This document shows positions 15,961 to 25,078 of a DNA stretch of 36,091 nucleotides, piece by piece. Within the stretch, counting starts at the first letter, position 1. The number at the start of each line of letters is the position of its first letter. Location: contig CP070639.1 in assembly GCA_020354045.1 (NCBI GenBank), positions 3,376,444 to 3,412,534 of the forward strand, read 5' to 3'. Under the pieces are notes generated by a model. It made no database searches. It worked only from the letters and a program-made list of their open reading frames with translations, and had not been told where the DNA came from. Both the position numbers and the translations under genes were made by a program. Source of the stretch: Anaerolineales bacterium. GTDB taxonomy: Bacteria > Chloroflexota > Anaerolineae > Anaerolineales > UBA4823.

Positions 15961-17310
15961 ATGGAAAAGATTAATCTGGATCTGATCCTTGCAAATTTGC
16001 GCGCCTCTCTAGAGCACAATCAGGTTGATGCGGCCATTCACCTGCTGGAATCCTTACGCGTACCTGACCGGGCTGATTTGTTCTCCGAGTTGGATGAAAA
16101 AGATCAAGCCACATTGCTCCCCAACTTGAAACCGGCGTCCTCTGCCGATATCTTAGAAGAGCTGGAAGACCAGGAAGCTGCGAAACTGGTCAGAAGCTTG
16201 CCTACTGCCACAGCTATCCGCATTGTGACAGAGATGGAGCCTGACGAGGCTGCTGACCTGCTAGGTTCGATACAACCTCTGCAAGCTGAGACCATCCTGG
16301 CAGGTCTGGATGACCCCGATGAAGTACGCCCTCTACTTTTACACCCCGAAGACACTGCAGGAGGACTGATGACCTCCGAGTTCCTGGCTTTGCGACGGCG
16401 CATGACCACCACTGAGGCGTTGAAAGCAATCCATGAATGGAAGCCCGAAATCGAGACGATTTATTATCTTTTTGTTGTAGACCGTTATGAAAAATTATGC
16501 GGCGTGGTCAACTTGCGCCAACTGATCGTTTCAGAACCAAGCACTTTAATGCTGGATATCATGGACCCGGATGTCATTTCAGTGCAGGCTGGGACAGATC
16601 AAGAGGAAGTAGCTCGCATTATGTCTCGATACGATCTGGTCACCTTACCTGTAGTCAACACAAACAACGTATTGTTAGGTGTGATCACCATCGATGATGT
16701 GATTGAAGTGATCGAAGATGAGGCTACCGAAGATATCCAACGCCTGGGTGGTGCTGAACCACTTGAACTTCCTTACCTGGATACCAGTTCCTTGGGTGTG
16801 GTGCGCAAGCGCATTGGCTGGTTGTTGCTTTTATTCCTGACTGAAAGCCTGACTGGCACTGTGCTACGTTATTTCGAAGATGAACTGCAAGCCGTAGTAG
16901 CCCTTTCATTTTTCATACCACTGCTGATCGGAACAGGGGGAAACGCTGGCTCACAGACCACCAGCACCCTGATTCGCGCTCTGGCTGTTGGCGATATCGA
17001 CTTGGGAGACGCCTTACGGGCTCTGTGGCACGAATTACGGGTAGGTTTAATGCTGGGTTTCGGTATGGGCATAGTTGCTTACGGACGTGCCCTGTTGTGG
17101 GGCACCGATGCTCACCTGGCAATAACAATTGCCCTGGCAATCTTCACTATTGTAGTATGGGCTAACGGGCTGGGAGCGGTGCTTCCTTTGTTTGCTGCCC
17201 GCATGAAAATTGATCCTACGGTAGTGTCAGGTCCAGTTATGTCCACCCTTGTTGATGCTACAGGCTTATTCATATATTTCACTATCGCCCGCGCGATTAT
17301 CGGTCTCTGA
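15961..17310 (+). CDS. mgtE: magnesium transporter MgtE
   Basis: MgtE is a Mg2+-gated Mg2+ channel of the inner membrane. The 449-residue protein has the full architecture: an acidic helical N domain (about 1-130, repeated LEELEDQEAAKLVRSLP-type helices), two CBS domains (about 135-255, beginning HPEDTAGGLMT), the long connecting helix, and a five-helix pore domain from about 280. The pore signature GTGGNAGSQTTSTLIRALA and the GPVMSTLVDATGLFIYF block near the C-terminus are characteristic. A hairpin ends 20 bases upstream. The neighbours do not suggest a shared pathway. Confidence 0.97.
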   Translation: MEKINLDLILANLRASLEHNQVDAAIHLLESLRVPDRADLFSELDEKDQATLLPNLKPASSADILEELEDQEAAKLVRSLPTATAIRIVTEMEPDEAADLLGSIQPLQAETILAGLDDPDEVRPLLLHPEDTAGGLMTSEFLALRRRMTTTEALKAIHEWKPEIETIYYLFVVDRYEKLCGVVNLRQLIVSEPSTLMLDIMDPDVISVQAGTDQEEVARIMSRYDLVTLPVVNTNNVLLGVITIDDVIEVIEDEATEDIQRLGGAEPLELPYLDTSSLGVVRKRIGWLLLLFLTESLTGTVLRYFEDELQAVVALSFFIPLLIGTGGNAGSQTTSTLIRALAVGDIDLGDALRALWHELRVGLMLGFGMGIVAYGRALLWGTDAHLAITIALAIFTIVVWANGLGAVLPLFAARMKIDPTVVSGPVMSTLVDATGLFIYFTIARAIIGL

Positions 17311-17586
17311 GGTTATCTCATCAACCCACATTATAAGCAAGCTGTACCCAACCTTCGCACTCTCGGGCACACAGCTGGGGTAGAGCCCTGGTGCGATCAG
17401 GTTTTGCGCACTCATGCTTGCTTAGCCGCAAGGCGCCCTTCACAGGCTTTACACTGCGTGTTGCAGTTGCAATGGATGACAGAGCCGGGCTACACCAACT
17501 AAAGATGCATTCAGCCACATCTGCCTTCGCCCTATTAAGCAGAAATGGTGTAAAATATATCCAATAAATACTGGAGAGTATATTGT

Positions 17587-18682
17587 ATGCAAGACCTGAT
17601 CGATCAACTGCAAGATATCCAAGACAGAATCCAGCACCTACTGGTGCGTCTTTGACTTACCCCAAAAAGAGAGCCAATTAACCCAACTTCATAAGGAATC
17701 CGAAGCGCCCAATTTTTGGGATGAGCCCGACCGCGCCCAAAGGGTGATGAAAAAATTCTCGGGTTTGCGCCAGGAAGTCGAAGACTGGCAGGCTTTACAC
17801 CTGCGCGCTACCGATGCACTGGAGCTGGCGATCCTGGCAGATGAAAGCTTGCGATCCGAGCTGGAACCTGAAGCCGCCGCTCTCAGCAAGGAGGTTGAGC
17901 AGCGCGAGTTCCAGGCTATGCTATCCGGAGAATATGATCGGGGAGATGCCCTGTTAGCCATCCACGCTGGAGCGGGCGGCACGGATTCCCAGGATTGGGC
18001 TGAGATGCTGCAACGTATGTATCTACGCTGGGCTGAGAACAACGGCTTCAAGACAGCAATCCTGGATTTCAGTGAAGGCGAAGAAGCCGGAATCAAGAGC
18101 GTGACAATCGCAGTGGATGGGTCATACGCCTACGGTTATCTACGTCCGGAGAAAGGTGTCCACCGGCTGGTGCGCCTGTCACCATTTGACTCAGCTCACC
18201 GTCGCCACACCTCCTTTGCATTGGTAGAAGTGCTACCCCAGGTGGAAGATGAAACTGAGGTGGATATCAACCCAAGCGACCTGCGCATCGATACCTATCG
18301 CTCGGCCGGTGCCGGGGGTCAAAACGTTCAAAAGAACGACACTGCTGTACGCATCACGCACCTACCTACTGGCATCGTGGTCACCTGCCAGAACGAGCGC
18401 TCGCAAACCCAAAACAAGGAGAATGCCTTGCGCGTCTTGCGCGCCCGCCTGCTGGAGATCAAGGAACGCGAACAAGAAGAGCAGATTGCTGAGCTACGCG
18501 GTGAATACCAGAAGGTGGAGTGGGGATCCCAGATTCGCTCATATGTGCTGCACCCCTACCAGATGGTCAAGGATCACCGCACCGATTACGAGACCGGCAA
18601 CACCCAAGCTGTGCTTAATGGCTACATAGACGAGTTTATCGAGGCATACCTGCGGGCCAACCTGGGAAATGGCAAGCACTAA
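17587..18682 (+). CDS. prfB: peptide chain release factor 2, with programmed +1 frameshift
   Basis: RF2 ends translation at UGA and UAA. The gene starts with ATG at 17587 (GGAG upstream) and reads 22 codons to CTT, then an in-frame TGA at 17653-17655 followed by C. A +1 shift on CTT moves translation to the frame that begins at 17654 and continues to 18682, giving 364 residues. The RF2 specificity tripeptide SPF is at about 198-200 and the peptidyl-hydrolysis motif GGQ at 243-245, close to E. coli numbering. A naive ORF call would start at GTG 17744 and lose the first 52 residues. It overlaps the next gene by 14 bp. Confidence 0.97.
17641..17656 (+). promoter_or_regulatory. RF2 autoregulatory frameshift site
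   Basis: CTT TGA C is at 17650-17656, identical to the classic slippery stop of prfB. The upstream stimulatory Shine-Dalgarno, AGGGGG in E. coli, is here only a weak GGTG (17643-17646) at the right distance. When RF2 is scarce the slow TGA favours the shift, giving negative feedback. Confidence 0.93.
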
Positions 18683-21140
18683 ACGTCAGAAACGAAGATT
18701 ATTTTTCCCTCTTGCGCTCCTGCTGACTTTCGCCCTGGCAGGGTGCGTAACGCTCAAAGACCCTGAAGCTACCCAGGACCAAAGCAGCGAGGTAGTCGAC
18801 GTGGTCAGCCCACAAGCTACCGTCGGGCAAACTCTGGTCTCCCGGCGAGCCCGGCTGAATGGCATCTGGCTGTGGCTTACATTACCACCGGAGGCTACCG
18901 AGCAAGCTGGCACGCTACTGGTTGAATTGTATGCCTCTCCACGGGCAGAGGTCCTGCTGGCGAGTGCCCGTCTCTCACTGTCAGAAATCAAGCGCTCCAT
19001 CCCGGTTCTATTCCCATTCCCGGCCCAACCTGATCCACCGGGCCAAAGCTATTACCTGCAACTCTCGACTGATCAAGCGGAGGTGCAAGCGCGCGGCCGT
19101 TCTGGAGATGTCTACATCCAGGGCAGTGCTTTTAAAAACAATATACCTGTCCCAGGCGATCTGGCTTTTCGCCTGAATTACGAGTATGGTGCAAACGCCG
19201 TTCTTGAAGACCTGGTGGCATTGCTTCAGAATGCCTGGCTGCTCATACCTCTCGGACTGATCCTGTTTTTGCCCGGTTGGCTCATTCTGGACATCAGCGG
19301 GTTGGCAGAAAGATATGATGCTGGCGAGCGAGCCGCGCTCTCCTTAGGGCTCAGTATGGGAATCATCCCGCTGGCGATGACGTGGACCAGCTTGCTGCAT
19401 ATCCAATGGTCCAGAACAGGTTTGCTCTTTGCCTGCGGCGTGCTGAGTGCACTGGCGTTCTGGCGCAGGCGCGATCGCATCACGCTGGGCCATTTCTCTT
19501 TGCCGAGCATGCACAGTCTGGCACTGGTTGCGATCCTGCTGCTCACCCTGTTTGTGCGCTTTGCCATGGTGCGCGATCTGGCTGCCCCACCCTGGGTCGA
19601 TTCTGTCCACCACGCTGCTCTCACGCGCTTAATCTTAGATCAGGGTGCGCTTCCAGAAAGTTACGCACCATACATACAGATCGAGACCGCCAGCTACCAT
19701 TCTGGCTACCACATTATCCTGGCAGCTTTCTTGTGGCTATCCAATTTGCCGCTTGAGCAGGGCATGTTGTTCTTCGGGCAGGTGATTAACGCGCTGGCTG
19801 CTCTGGCTGTATATCTGTTCACCACTACCTTGACTCGCGACAGGACTGCTGGTGTAATGGCTGCCTTGATCGCCGGGTTGTTCACGCCCATGCCGGCATA
19901 TTACACAAGCTGGGGGCGCTACACCCAGCTCACTGGTCTCTTGCTACTACCAGCTGCAATTACACTCTTGTTGCGACTGCTGGAAGCCACTGAAAATCAA
20001 CCCTGCGCTCAAAAAGGAAAACAGCTTGGGAAGCTTGTAATTATGGCAGGCATCACGATTGCTGGCCTGATCCTGGTACATTATCGTGTGGCTGCTTTTG
20101 TCGCTAGCTGGCTGGTAGCCGACCTATTGACACGCCTGCCGGGTTATTTCCGCCGCACTGTGCCAGATGTCTCAGTTGAGTATCCTGCTCGCAGGATGAT
20201 CAGCCGCAATCTATTCTGGCTGACGTCTGCGGGCATGACGGGACTGTTGCTCAGTCTGCCCTGGTTATCGGAAGCACTGACAAGCCTGCTGCTCCCCAAA
20301 TGGAGCGCTTGGAGCTCCGCCTCCACCAGACCTGACCTATTTTCTGATTTCACCTGGACCTATTTGAATACCGCCTGGGGTAAGCCAGCAATGCTGTTAG
20401 CCGCCTTGGGGTTGATCATCACATTGATTCGCCAACCGCGCCTGTTTTTCACAGTGATCATCTGGGTGACAGTGCTATTCACCCTGGCCAACCTGGGCAG
20501 CTTAGGATTACCAGGCAGCGGGTTTGTGAACAACACCTCGGTGGAGATCATGCTCTTCATGCCTTTAGCCCTGCTCGGCGGGTATTTTTTGAGCCAGCCA
20601 GTTGCCCTTTTCAAGCGCTATGCCCCAGCTTCATGGCGAGCCTCAGCTCTGGTAACACTCTGGCTGGCTGGCACGCTGACAGCTGTGTTGGCTGCCCGGG
20701 CTCTACTGCCCATCCTCAACCCAATCACATTCCTCTTCCGGGCAGCCGATCGTCCAGCGATGGAATGGATTGCTGCCAATATACCCGAGCACGAAACCTT
20801 ACTCATTAACCCATTTGCGTGGGGGTACGGGCTGTACGCCGGGAACGACGGAGGCTACTGGATCACCTCCCTGGCCGGACGCCCTAGCATGCCACCTCCC
20901 GTGCTCTACGGGCTGGACAATAACCCGGAAAAAATCAGGCATATCAACCAGTTCAGCCAGCAGGTGATCGATCGTGGTGCTGACCCGAATGGATTGCATG
21001 AACTAATGTTGGCAGAAAATTTGCGCTATCTCTACATTGGTGCGCGCGGTGGGCCATTATCCCCGCAAGCTTTGTTGGATAGCCAGCTTTTCGAGCTGCA
21101 GTATAGCCAGGAAGGCACTTGGGTGTTTTCAAGAAGATAA
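18669..21140 (+). CDS. large multi-pass membrane protein, GT-C-like, with lipobox N-terminus
   Basis: The 823-residue protein begins with a signal sequence ending in a lipobox-like LAGC (Cys26). Residues about 30-185 form an extracellular, strand-rich domain. From about 188 there are roughly 12 transmembrane helices, and residues about 690-823 form a second soluble domain (AMEWIAANIPEHETLLINPF, then YGLYAGNDGGYWITSLAGRP). The loop with APPWVDSVHHAALTRLI (Asp312) resembles the acidic first-loop motif of GT-C glycosyltransferases, which use lipid-linked sugar donors. I infer a glycosyltransferase-like role in cell-surface glycan assembly, but the family is not certain. The start overlaps prfB by 14 bp and an intrinsic terminator follows at 21250. 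Confidence 0.7.
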   Translation: MASTKRQKRRLFFPLALLLTFALAGCVTLKDPEATQDQSSEVVDVVSPQATVGQTLVSRRARLNGIWLWLTLPPEATEQAGTLLVELYASPRAEVLLASARLSLSEIKRSIPVLFPFPAQPDPPGQSYYLQLSTDQAEVQARGRSGDVYIQGSAFKNNIPVPGDLAFRLNYEYGANAVLEDLVALLQNAWLLIPLGLILFLPGWLILDISGLAERYDAGERAALSLGLSMGIIPLAMTWTSLLHIQWSRTGLLFACGVLSALAFWRRRDRITLGHFSLPSMHSLALVAILLLTLFVRFAMVRDLAAPPWVDSVHHAALTRLILDQGALPESYAPYIQIETASYHSGYHIILAAFLWLSNLPLEQGMLFFGQVINALAALAVYLFTTTLTRDRTAGVMAALIAGLFTPMPAYYTSWGRYTQLTGLLLLPAAITLLLRLLEATENQPCAQKGKQLGKLVIMAGITIAGLILVHYRVAAFVASWLVADLLTRLPGYFRRTVPDVSVEYPARRMISRNLFWLTSAGMTGLLLSLPWLSEALTSLLLPKWSAWSSASTRPDLFSDFTWTYLNTAWGKPAMLLAALGLIITLIRQPRLFFTVIIWVTVLFTLANLGSLGLPGSGFVNNTSVEIMLFMPLALLGGYFLSQPVALFKRYAPASWRASALVTLWLAGTLTAVLAARALLPILNPITFLFRAADRPAMEWIAANIPEHETLLINPFAWGYGLYAGNDGGYWITSLAGRPSMPPPVLYGLDNNPEKIRHINQFSQQVIDRGADPNGLHELMLAENLRYLYIGARGGPLSPQALLDSQLFELQYSQEGTWVFSRR

Positions 21141-21249
21141 ACCCGCGAATAATCTCCCAGCTAATATGAATTCATCTGGATTAGAGTTGACCCGCATTTT
21201 TCTGCACTTGGACTAGAAAAATACCCCCTCTGGTTAGCCTATCATATCA

Positions 21250-21285
21250 CCCGGATGCCGGATGCATCCGGGCTTTGTTTTTCTT
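21250..21285 (+). terminator. rho-independent terminator after the prfB-membrane protein operon
   Basis: CCCGGATG and CATCCGGG pair perfectly (8 bp) around a 7-base loop and are followed by CTTTGTTTTTCTT. It ends the plus-strand transcript about 110 bp after the membrane protein gene. An in-frame ATG of the next gene at 21262 lies inside this hairpin, which argues against it as a start. Confidence 0.8.
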
Positions 21286-21330
21286 AGAATAATGGCAAAC
21301 AAAACAGGTTTGCAAACGCAAGTGAGGTAT

Positions 21331-23142
21331 ATGATGACCAAAATCTATACTAACATGGTTGCGCTTTTACTGCTGTTCTTGAGCGGCTTTGTTGGCATGC
21401 AGAATCTGAGCCAGCCAACTCAGAGTAATATGAAACCGGTCTCCATTATCAATTTTGAACAAGAGCTTGAGCACATCCGCCAGCTATCCAAAATCCCTGG
21501 CATGTCTGCAGTGGTAGTGAAAGACCAGCAGGTGGTTTGGGCGCAAGGTTTTGGCTACGCAAATATGGATAAGCAGGTCCCTGCCACACCTGAAACGCCT
21601 TATGAGCTGGCATCGGTAACCAAACCTTTTGCGGCTATCTTATTAATGTCGCTGGTGGAGTCAGGAAAGTTAGATTTGCGTGACCCAATTGGCAAGTATG
21701 GCTTACAATTTGGTGACCCATCACAAATCCAGATCAAGCACGTGCTCTCGCATACCTCCCAGGGGGTGCCAGGCGCAGAGTTCCAGTACAATGGTGACCG
21801 CTTCGCTGAACTCGACCTGGTGTTCAAACCAGTATCTGACCATAGTTTCAGCCAGCTGCTCACAGAGCGCATCTTAACCCCTGTGGCAATGGATAATACC
21901 GCACCCAGCCCAATCAGCCGGGGAGATGGGTTAGGCTCCTTTGCTATATGGTTTGAAAACCAATCAATTTACCGCCATCGCGCCAAGCCCTACCGTTTGG
22001 ATGAAAACTATCAGGTGCAACCAGGACAGTGCCCTGAGTTCTTCATGCCTTCAGCTGGTCTGATTTCCAGCGTCAGCGACCTGGCAAAATTTGACATTGC
22101 TCTTGACCAAAACCAGTTCCTGCAGCCTGAAACCCAGGCCTTCATGTTCGAACCACTACGATCAAACCAGGGTGAGAAGCTCCCCTATGGGATGGGCTGG
22201 TTTTCTCAAGTATTCGAGGGCAGGCGCCTGATCTGGCATTATGGCTGGCAACCCAATTGCGGGTCAACACTCTATATAAAGCTCCCGGATGACAATCTCT
22301 CTTTCATTGTGCTAGCCAATTCAGATAATCTGAGCCGTCCTTACCGCTTTGGAACGGGGGAAGTGCTCCCATTCGACTCTCCAGTTGGATTGGCCTTCTA
22401 TAAAACGTTTGTACTGACGAACAAGAGCAACGGGAGCATACCAGGCATTGCATGGCAAGGAAGCTTAAACGCCATCGAAGCCCAATTACGCAAGATAGAA
22501 CAACCCGAGGCTTTAGCCTTTCTGGAACGCGAATTGCTAGCCTACCGCAAGCTTTTCGCTGGTGTAGGGGATATCGAGCAGGCCAATACCCTGGAACAGG
22601 TACACAGACAGGTATTTCAACAACCAAATTTCGAGACTTCAACATTGCTCGAGCTCGGTCCACCACCTTGGTCCTTCATGAGGATGCCAGTAATGCTACA
22701 CCTGACTATTTTGATCCTGATACTCATCGCAATACTACCTGCGATGGTCTGGTGGCCAATCGCGCTCTTGATCGACCAATTCAAGAAGGGCAGGGCTGGC
22801 TATCTCCCACTCTCAAAGAAGACTCGCCAAACACGTATTCTGGCTTTCTCCAACGGGCTGCTGATCTTGCTCATCCTGTTCCTATATATCACCTTTATGG
22901 GTCGCTTTCCACGCGATGGGCTGTTGACCTGGCTAGATGGCTCCTGGCTGGTAAAAAGCTTGCTAGGCGCTGTTCTCCTCAATGCTGCTCTCTCCCTGAC
23001 CTTATTGGTGATTTTGGTAAGGGGCTGGATTGAACAAGTTGAGCCGCTTCGCAGGCGAATCGCACACAGTGTAATCACCTGTGCTGGGGCGCTCTGTATG
23101 CTCGTGTGGTACCAGTTGGGTTTTTTGGATTGGATATCTTAA
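21331..23142 (+). CDS. beta-lactamase-family serine hydrolase with C-terminal membrane helices
   Basis: The 603-residue protein begins with a membrane anchor or signal (about 10-25) and then a class C beta-lactamase/D-alanyl-D-alanine peptidase fold. The SxxK motif is SVTK at 95-98 (ELASVTKPFAAIL), and the HxG motif appears in WHYGWQPNCGS. The Tyr-x-Asn motif appears as YNG (Tyr153), so the usual third-position Asn is Gly. Residues about 445-600 hold four hydrophobic helices, an arrangement seen in secreted esterase/peptidase-like members. The substrate is unknown. The start at 21331 (or 21334) has GAGG just upstream and lies past the terminator; upstream in-frame ATGs at 21262 and 21292 do not. 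Confidence 0.85.
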   Translation: MMTKIYTNMVALLLLFLSGFVGMQNLSQPTQSNMKPVSIINFEQELEHIRQLSKIPGMSAVVVKDQQVVWAQGFGYANMDKQVPATPETPYELASVTKPFAAILLMSLVESGKLDLRDPIGKYGLQFGDPSQIQIKHVLSHTSQGVPGAEFQYNGDRFAELDLVFKPVSDHSFSQLLTERILTPVAMDNTAPSPISRGDGLGSFAIWFENQSIYRHRAKPYRLDENYQVQPGQCPEFFMPSAGLISSVSDLAKFDIALDQNQFLQPETQAFMFEPLRSNQGEKLPYGMGWFSQVFEGRRLIWHYGWQPNCGSTLYIKLPDDNLSFIVLANSDNLSRPYRFGTGEVLPFDSPVGLAFYKTFVLTNKSNGSIPGIAWQGSLNAIEAQLRKIEQPEALAFLERELLAYRKLFAGVGDIEQANTLEQVHRQVFQQPNFETSTLLELGPPPWSFMRMPVMLHLTILILILIAILPAMVWWPIALLIDQFKKGRAGYLPLSKKTRQTRILAFSNGLLILLILFLYITFMGRFPRDGLLTWLDGSWLVKSLLGAVLLNAALSLTLLVILVRGWIEQVEPLRRRIAHSVITCAGALCMLVWYQLGFLDWIS

Positions 23143-23153
23143 CGCAAACTGAG

Positions 23154-24860
23154 CTATTTCCCTGGTCGGATCACCATGCTGAAGCCTGCTGCGATAATAG
23201 CCGTTATCGCCAGCGCCATAGAGAAGCGGATCATGCCGGAGGAAAACATATACATTAAAAACCAAAGTATAGAGAAACCCATGCGTTGCATGACAAAACC
23301 GAAGAAGTAGATCAACGCATAGACCATCAGACCACCAAGCGCAAAAGCCAGCCAGTCCAGCAGGCGTGCCTGGCCATGCCGTTCGTTGATCAACAACCAG
23401 AACAGCGTGGGCAGCAGAAAGAGTAATGAAAATGGATTTATCAGGAGGATATAAACACTAGCCAACCCAAGCACAAACAGGCTAAAATTTTTGACCGAGA
23501 TCGGATTGAGGCGCGGCAGGTGATGCCTGACCATCTGCCAGCCAGCCCTACCCAGAGCAAAGAAAAGGCTTAATCCTGCCAGAAATAGACCTACTACCTC
23601 CCAACGTGGGTTAAGGATGGCTGGGTCTTTGGTCGTAGCTGGGTATAGGTGAAAATCCAGCATCAGCCCCAGCTGGACAAAGAGGTATATAAGTAGAACA
23701 CCTCCCACCAGCGGCAACCACAGCGAGAGAAAATATAACAAGGCAGGACGCCACACTTTCAGCTTTTGGTCAACAGAGATATGACCGGTAAACATGCTGG
23801 CTGGCAGAAAGATGGCTGGCAAGATAGCAAATATAATCCACAGCGGCGCACCACGCAGCACAAATCCACTTTCTGAGAAATATAAGTATGGTCCAGGCTG
23901 ACGCGGGTGGTTATCCATCTTCAGCAGTTGGCGGATGATTGCTTCTGCTACTTTTCCAGATTGGCCCAATACTTCAGCTGACTGGAGTTCGATTGTATCT
24001 TCTGGAGTGTGGTATGTATTCCAATCCAATTCTGCGAACTCCGGGGGTTCCTCGGCTGCTAACCCGAAAGCCGGGATACCAGCTGCAACCATAGGTCCCT
24101 GATCCATATACGATACTGGCACGGCCTGGTCAAGCGCTTGAAAGAGCAGCGGACGTATTTGCGGCACCCACAGGTCCGGGTAGGTACGCGCCACATCCTG
24201 GGCAGTGCGAAGCAACCAGAGCTGACCATAGCCCTTGAACTGACCGGTAGCTTCCATTTTTAACCAGTTGTAAAAATACTTACCCATGTTATCCATTGAG
24301 ATACCCGCAATGATCATCTCAGTATCTGGATGGCTCTGGAGGTAGCGGCTTGTGCCAACCATGCCGTACTCCTCGGCATCAGTGGAGGTAAAAACCAGCG
24401 TGTAGCGCGGCTGTCCCTCAGCTGCAAATATCTCTGCCAGGTGCACCAGGATGGCAATTCCAGAACCATCGTTATCAGCTCCCTGCACAGTTGCCGGTGA
24501 TTGGTCGTGATGCGCCACCACCAATATCTCCCGGGGTGATTCACCCTTAAGCTTGCAGACTGCGTTTTGCAAATGAGTAAGCTGGCTGTAATTGACAAAC
24601 TCCCACTCGTCCAGGTAGCACTCCCAACCCAGGTTGGAGAGGGTATCGGAGAACCACACCGCGGCAAGACGGTTATTAAGCTGTCCACTGTGACGGTAGG
24701 GGAATTTGTAGACGTAATCGGTAACAATCGCCAGGGCGCGCTCCCCGTTAAATAACAAGGGTGGCGGATCGCCCTCCACACGGACCTCTGGCGCAGGCAT
24801 ACAGGCTGCCAAGAGCATAGCACCAAGGATCATGACGAAACAACGAATTGAGCGCGACAT
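23154..24860 (-). CDS. M28-family metallopeptidase lipoprotein with C-terminal membrane helices
   Basis: The 568-residue protein has a lipoprotein signal (LLAAC, Cys20), then an M28 aminopeptidase domain to about 325, then about seven or eight transmembrane helices. Zinc-site segments are VVAHHDQ (117-119), GADNDGSG (about 127-134), TDAEEYG (Glu pair about 163-164), SMDNMG (Asp about 190) and TYHTPEDT (His near 299). In many M28 enzymes the bridging Asp directly precedes the xGSG tetrad; here that position is Asn with Asp on both sides. The start at 24860 has GGGAG seven bases upstream; an in-frame ATG at 24893 lacks one. It converges on the serine hydrolase gene with only 11 bp between stops. 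Confidence 0.87.
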   Translation of the reverse strand: MSRSIRCFVMILGAMLLAACMPAPEVRVEGDPPPLLFNGERALAIVTDYVYKFPYRHSGQLNNRLAAVWFSDTLSNLGWECYLDEWEFVNYSQLTHLQNAVCKLKGESPREILVVAHHDQSPATVQGADNDGSGIAILVHLAEIFAAEGQPRYTLVFTSTDAEEYGMVGTSRYLQSHPDTEMIIAGISMDNMGKYFYNWLKMEATGQFKGYGQLWLLRTAQDVARTYPDLWVPQIRPLLFQALDQAVPVSYMDQGPMVAAGIPAFGLAAEEPPEFAELDWNTYHTPEDTIELQSAEVLGQSGKVAEAIIRQLLKMDNHPRQPGPYLYFSESGFVLRGAPLWIIFAILPAIFLPASMFTGHISVDQKLKVWRPALLYFLSLWLPLVGGVLLIYLFVQLGLMLDFHLYPATTKDPAILNPRWEVVGLFLAGLSLFFALGRAGWQMVRHHLPRLNPISVKNFSLFVLGLASVYILLINPFSLLFLLPTLFWLLINERHGQARLLDWLAFALGGLMVYALIYFFGFVMQRMGFSILWFLMYMFSSGMIRFSMALAITAIIAAGFSMVIRPGK

Positions 24861-25078
24861 GCTGGAACTCCCAAGATATTGTGATATCCGCAATAATCAA
24901 ATGGCAACTTGATTGTACTTGCTTTCCAGTAAATGTGCAGACTCAAACAGCTTGCCCGGCTGAGAATAATTGTTGAGCCGGTGCCGAACAGGCTTTACGA
25001 ATCCTACGATCAATTGTATAGTTAGTGGATCCTTGATTATTAATTTACCAAACAAAAAAATCAAACACGGAACATCCG

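Noticed and set aside
17311-17586. Possible small gene or RNA between mgtE and prfB
   Set aside because: The 276 bp holds only shadow frames without ribosome binding sites and no convincing structure; the end carries the prfB promoter region (A/T-rich) and GGAG.
17744-18682. Release factor starting at 17744
   Set aside because: That GTG start loses the N-terminal domain; the upstream frame with CTT TGA C supplies it through a +1 shift.
24956-24981. CCGGCT/AGCCGG inverted repeat between the M28 and MFS genes
   Set aside because: Only six base pairs with a 14-base spacer and no T-run; common by chance. It may be an operator, but nothing else supports it.
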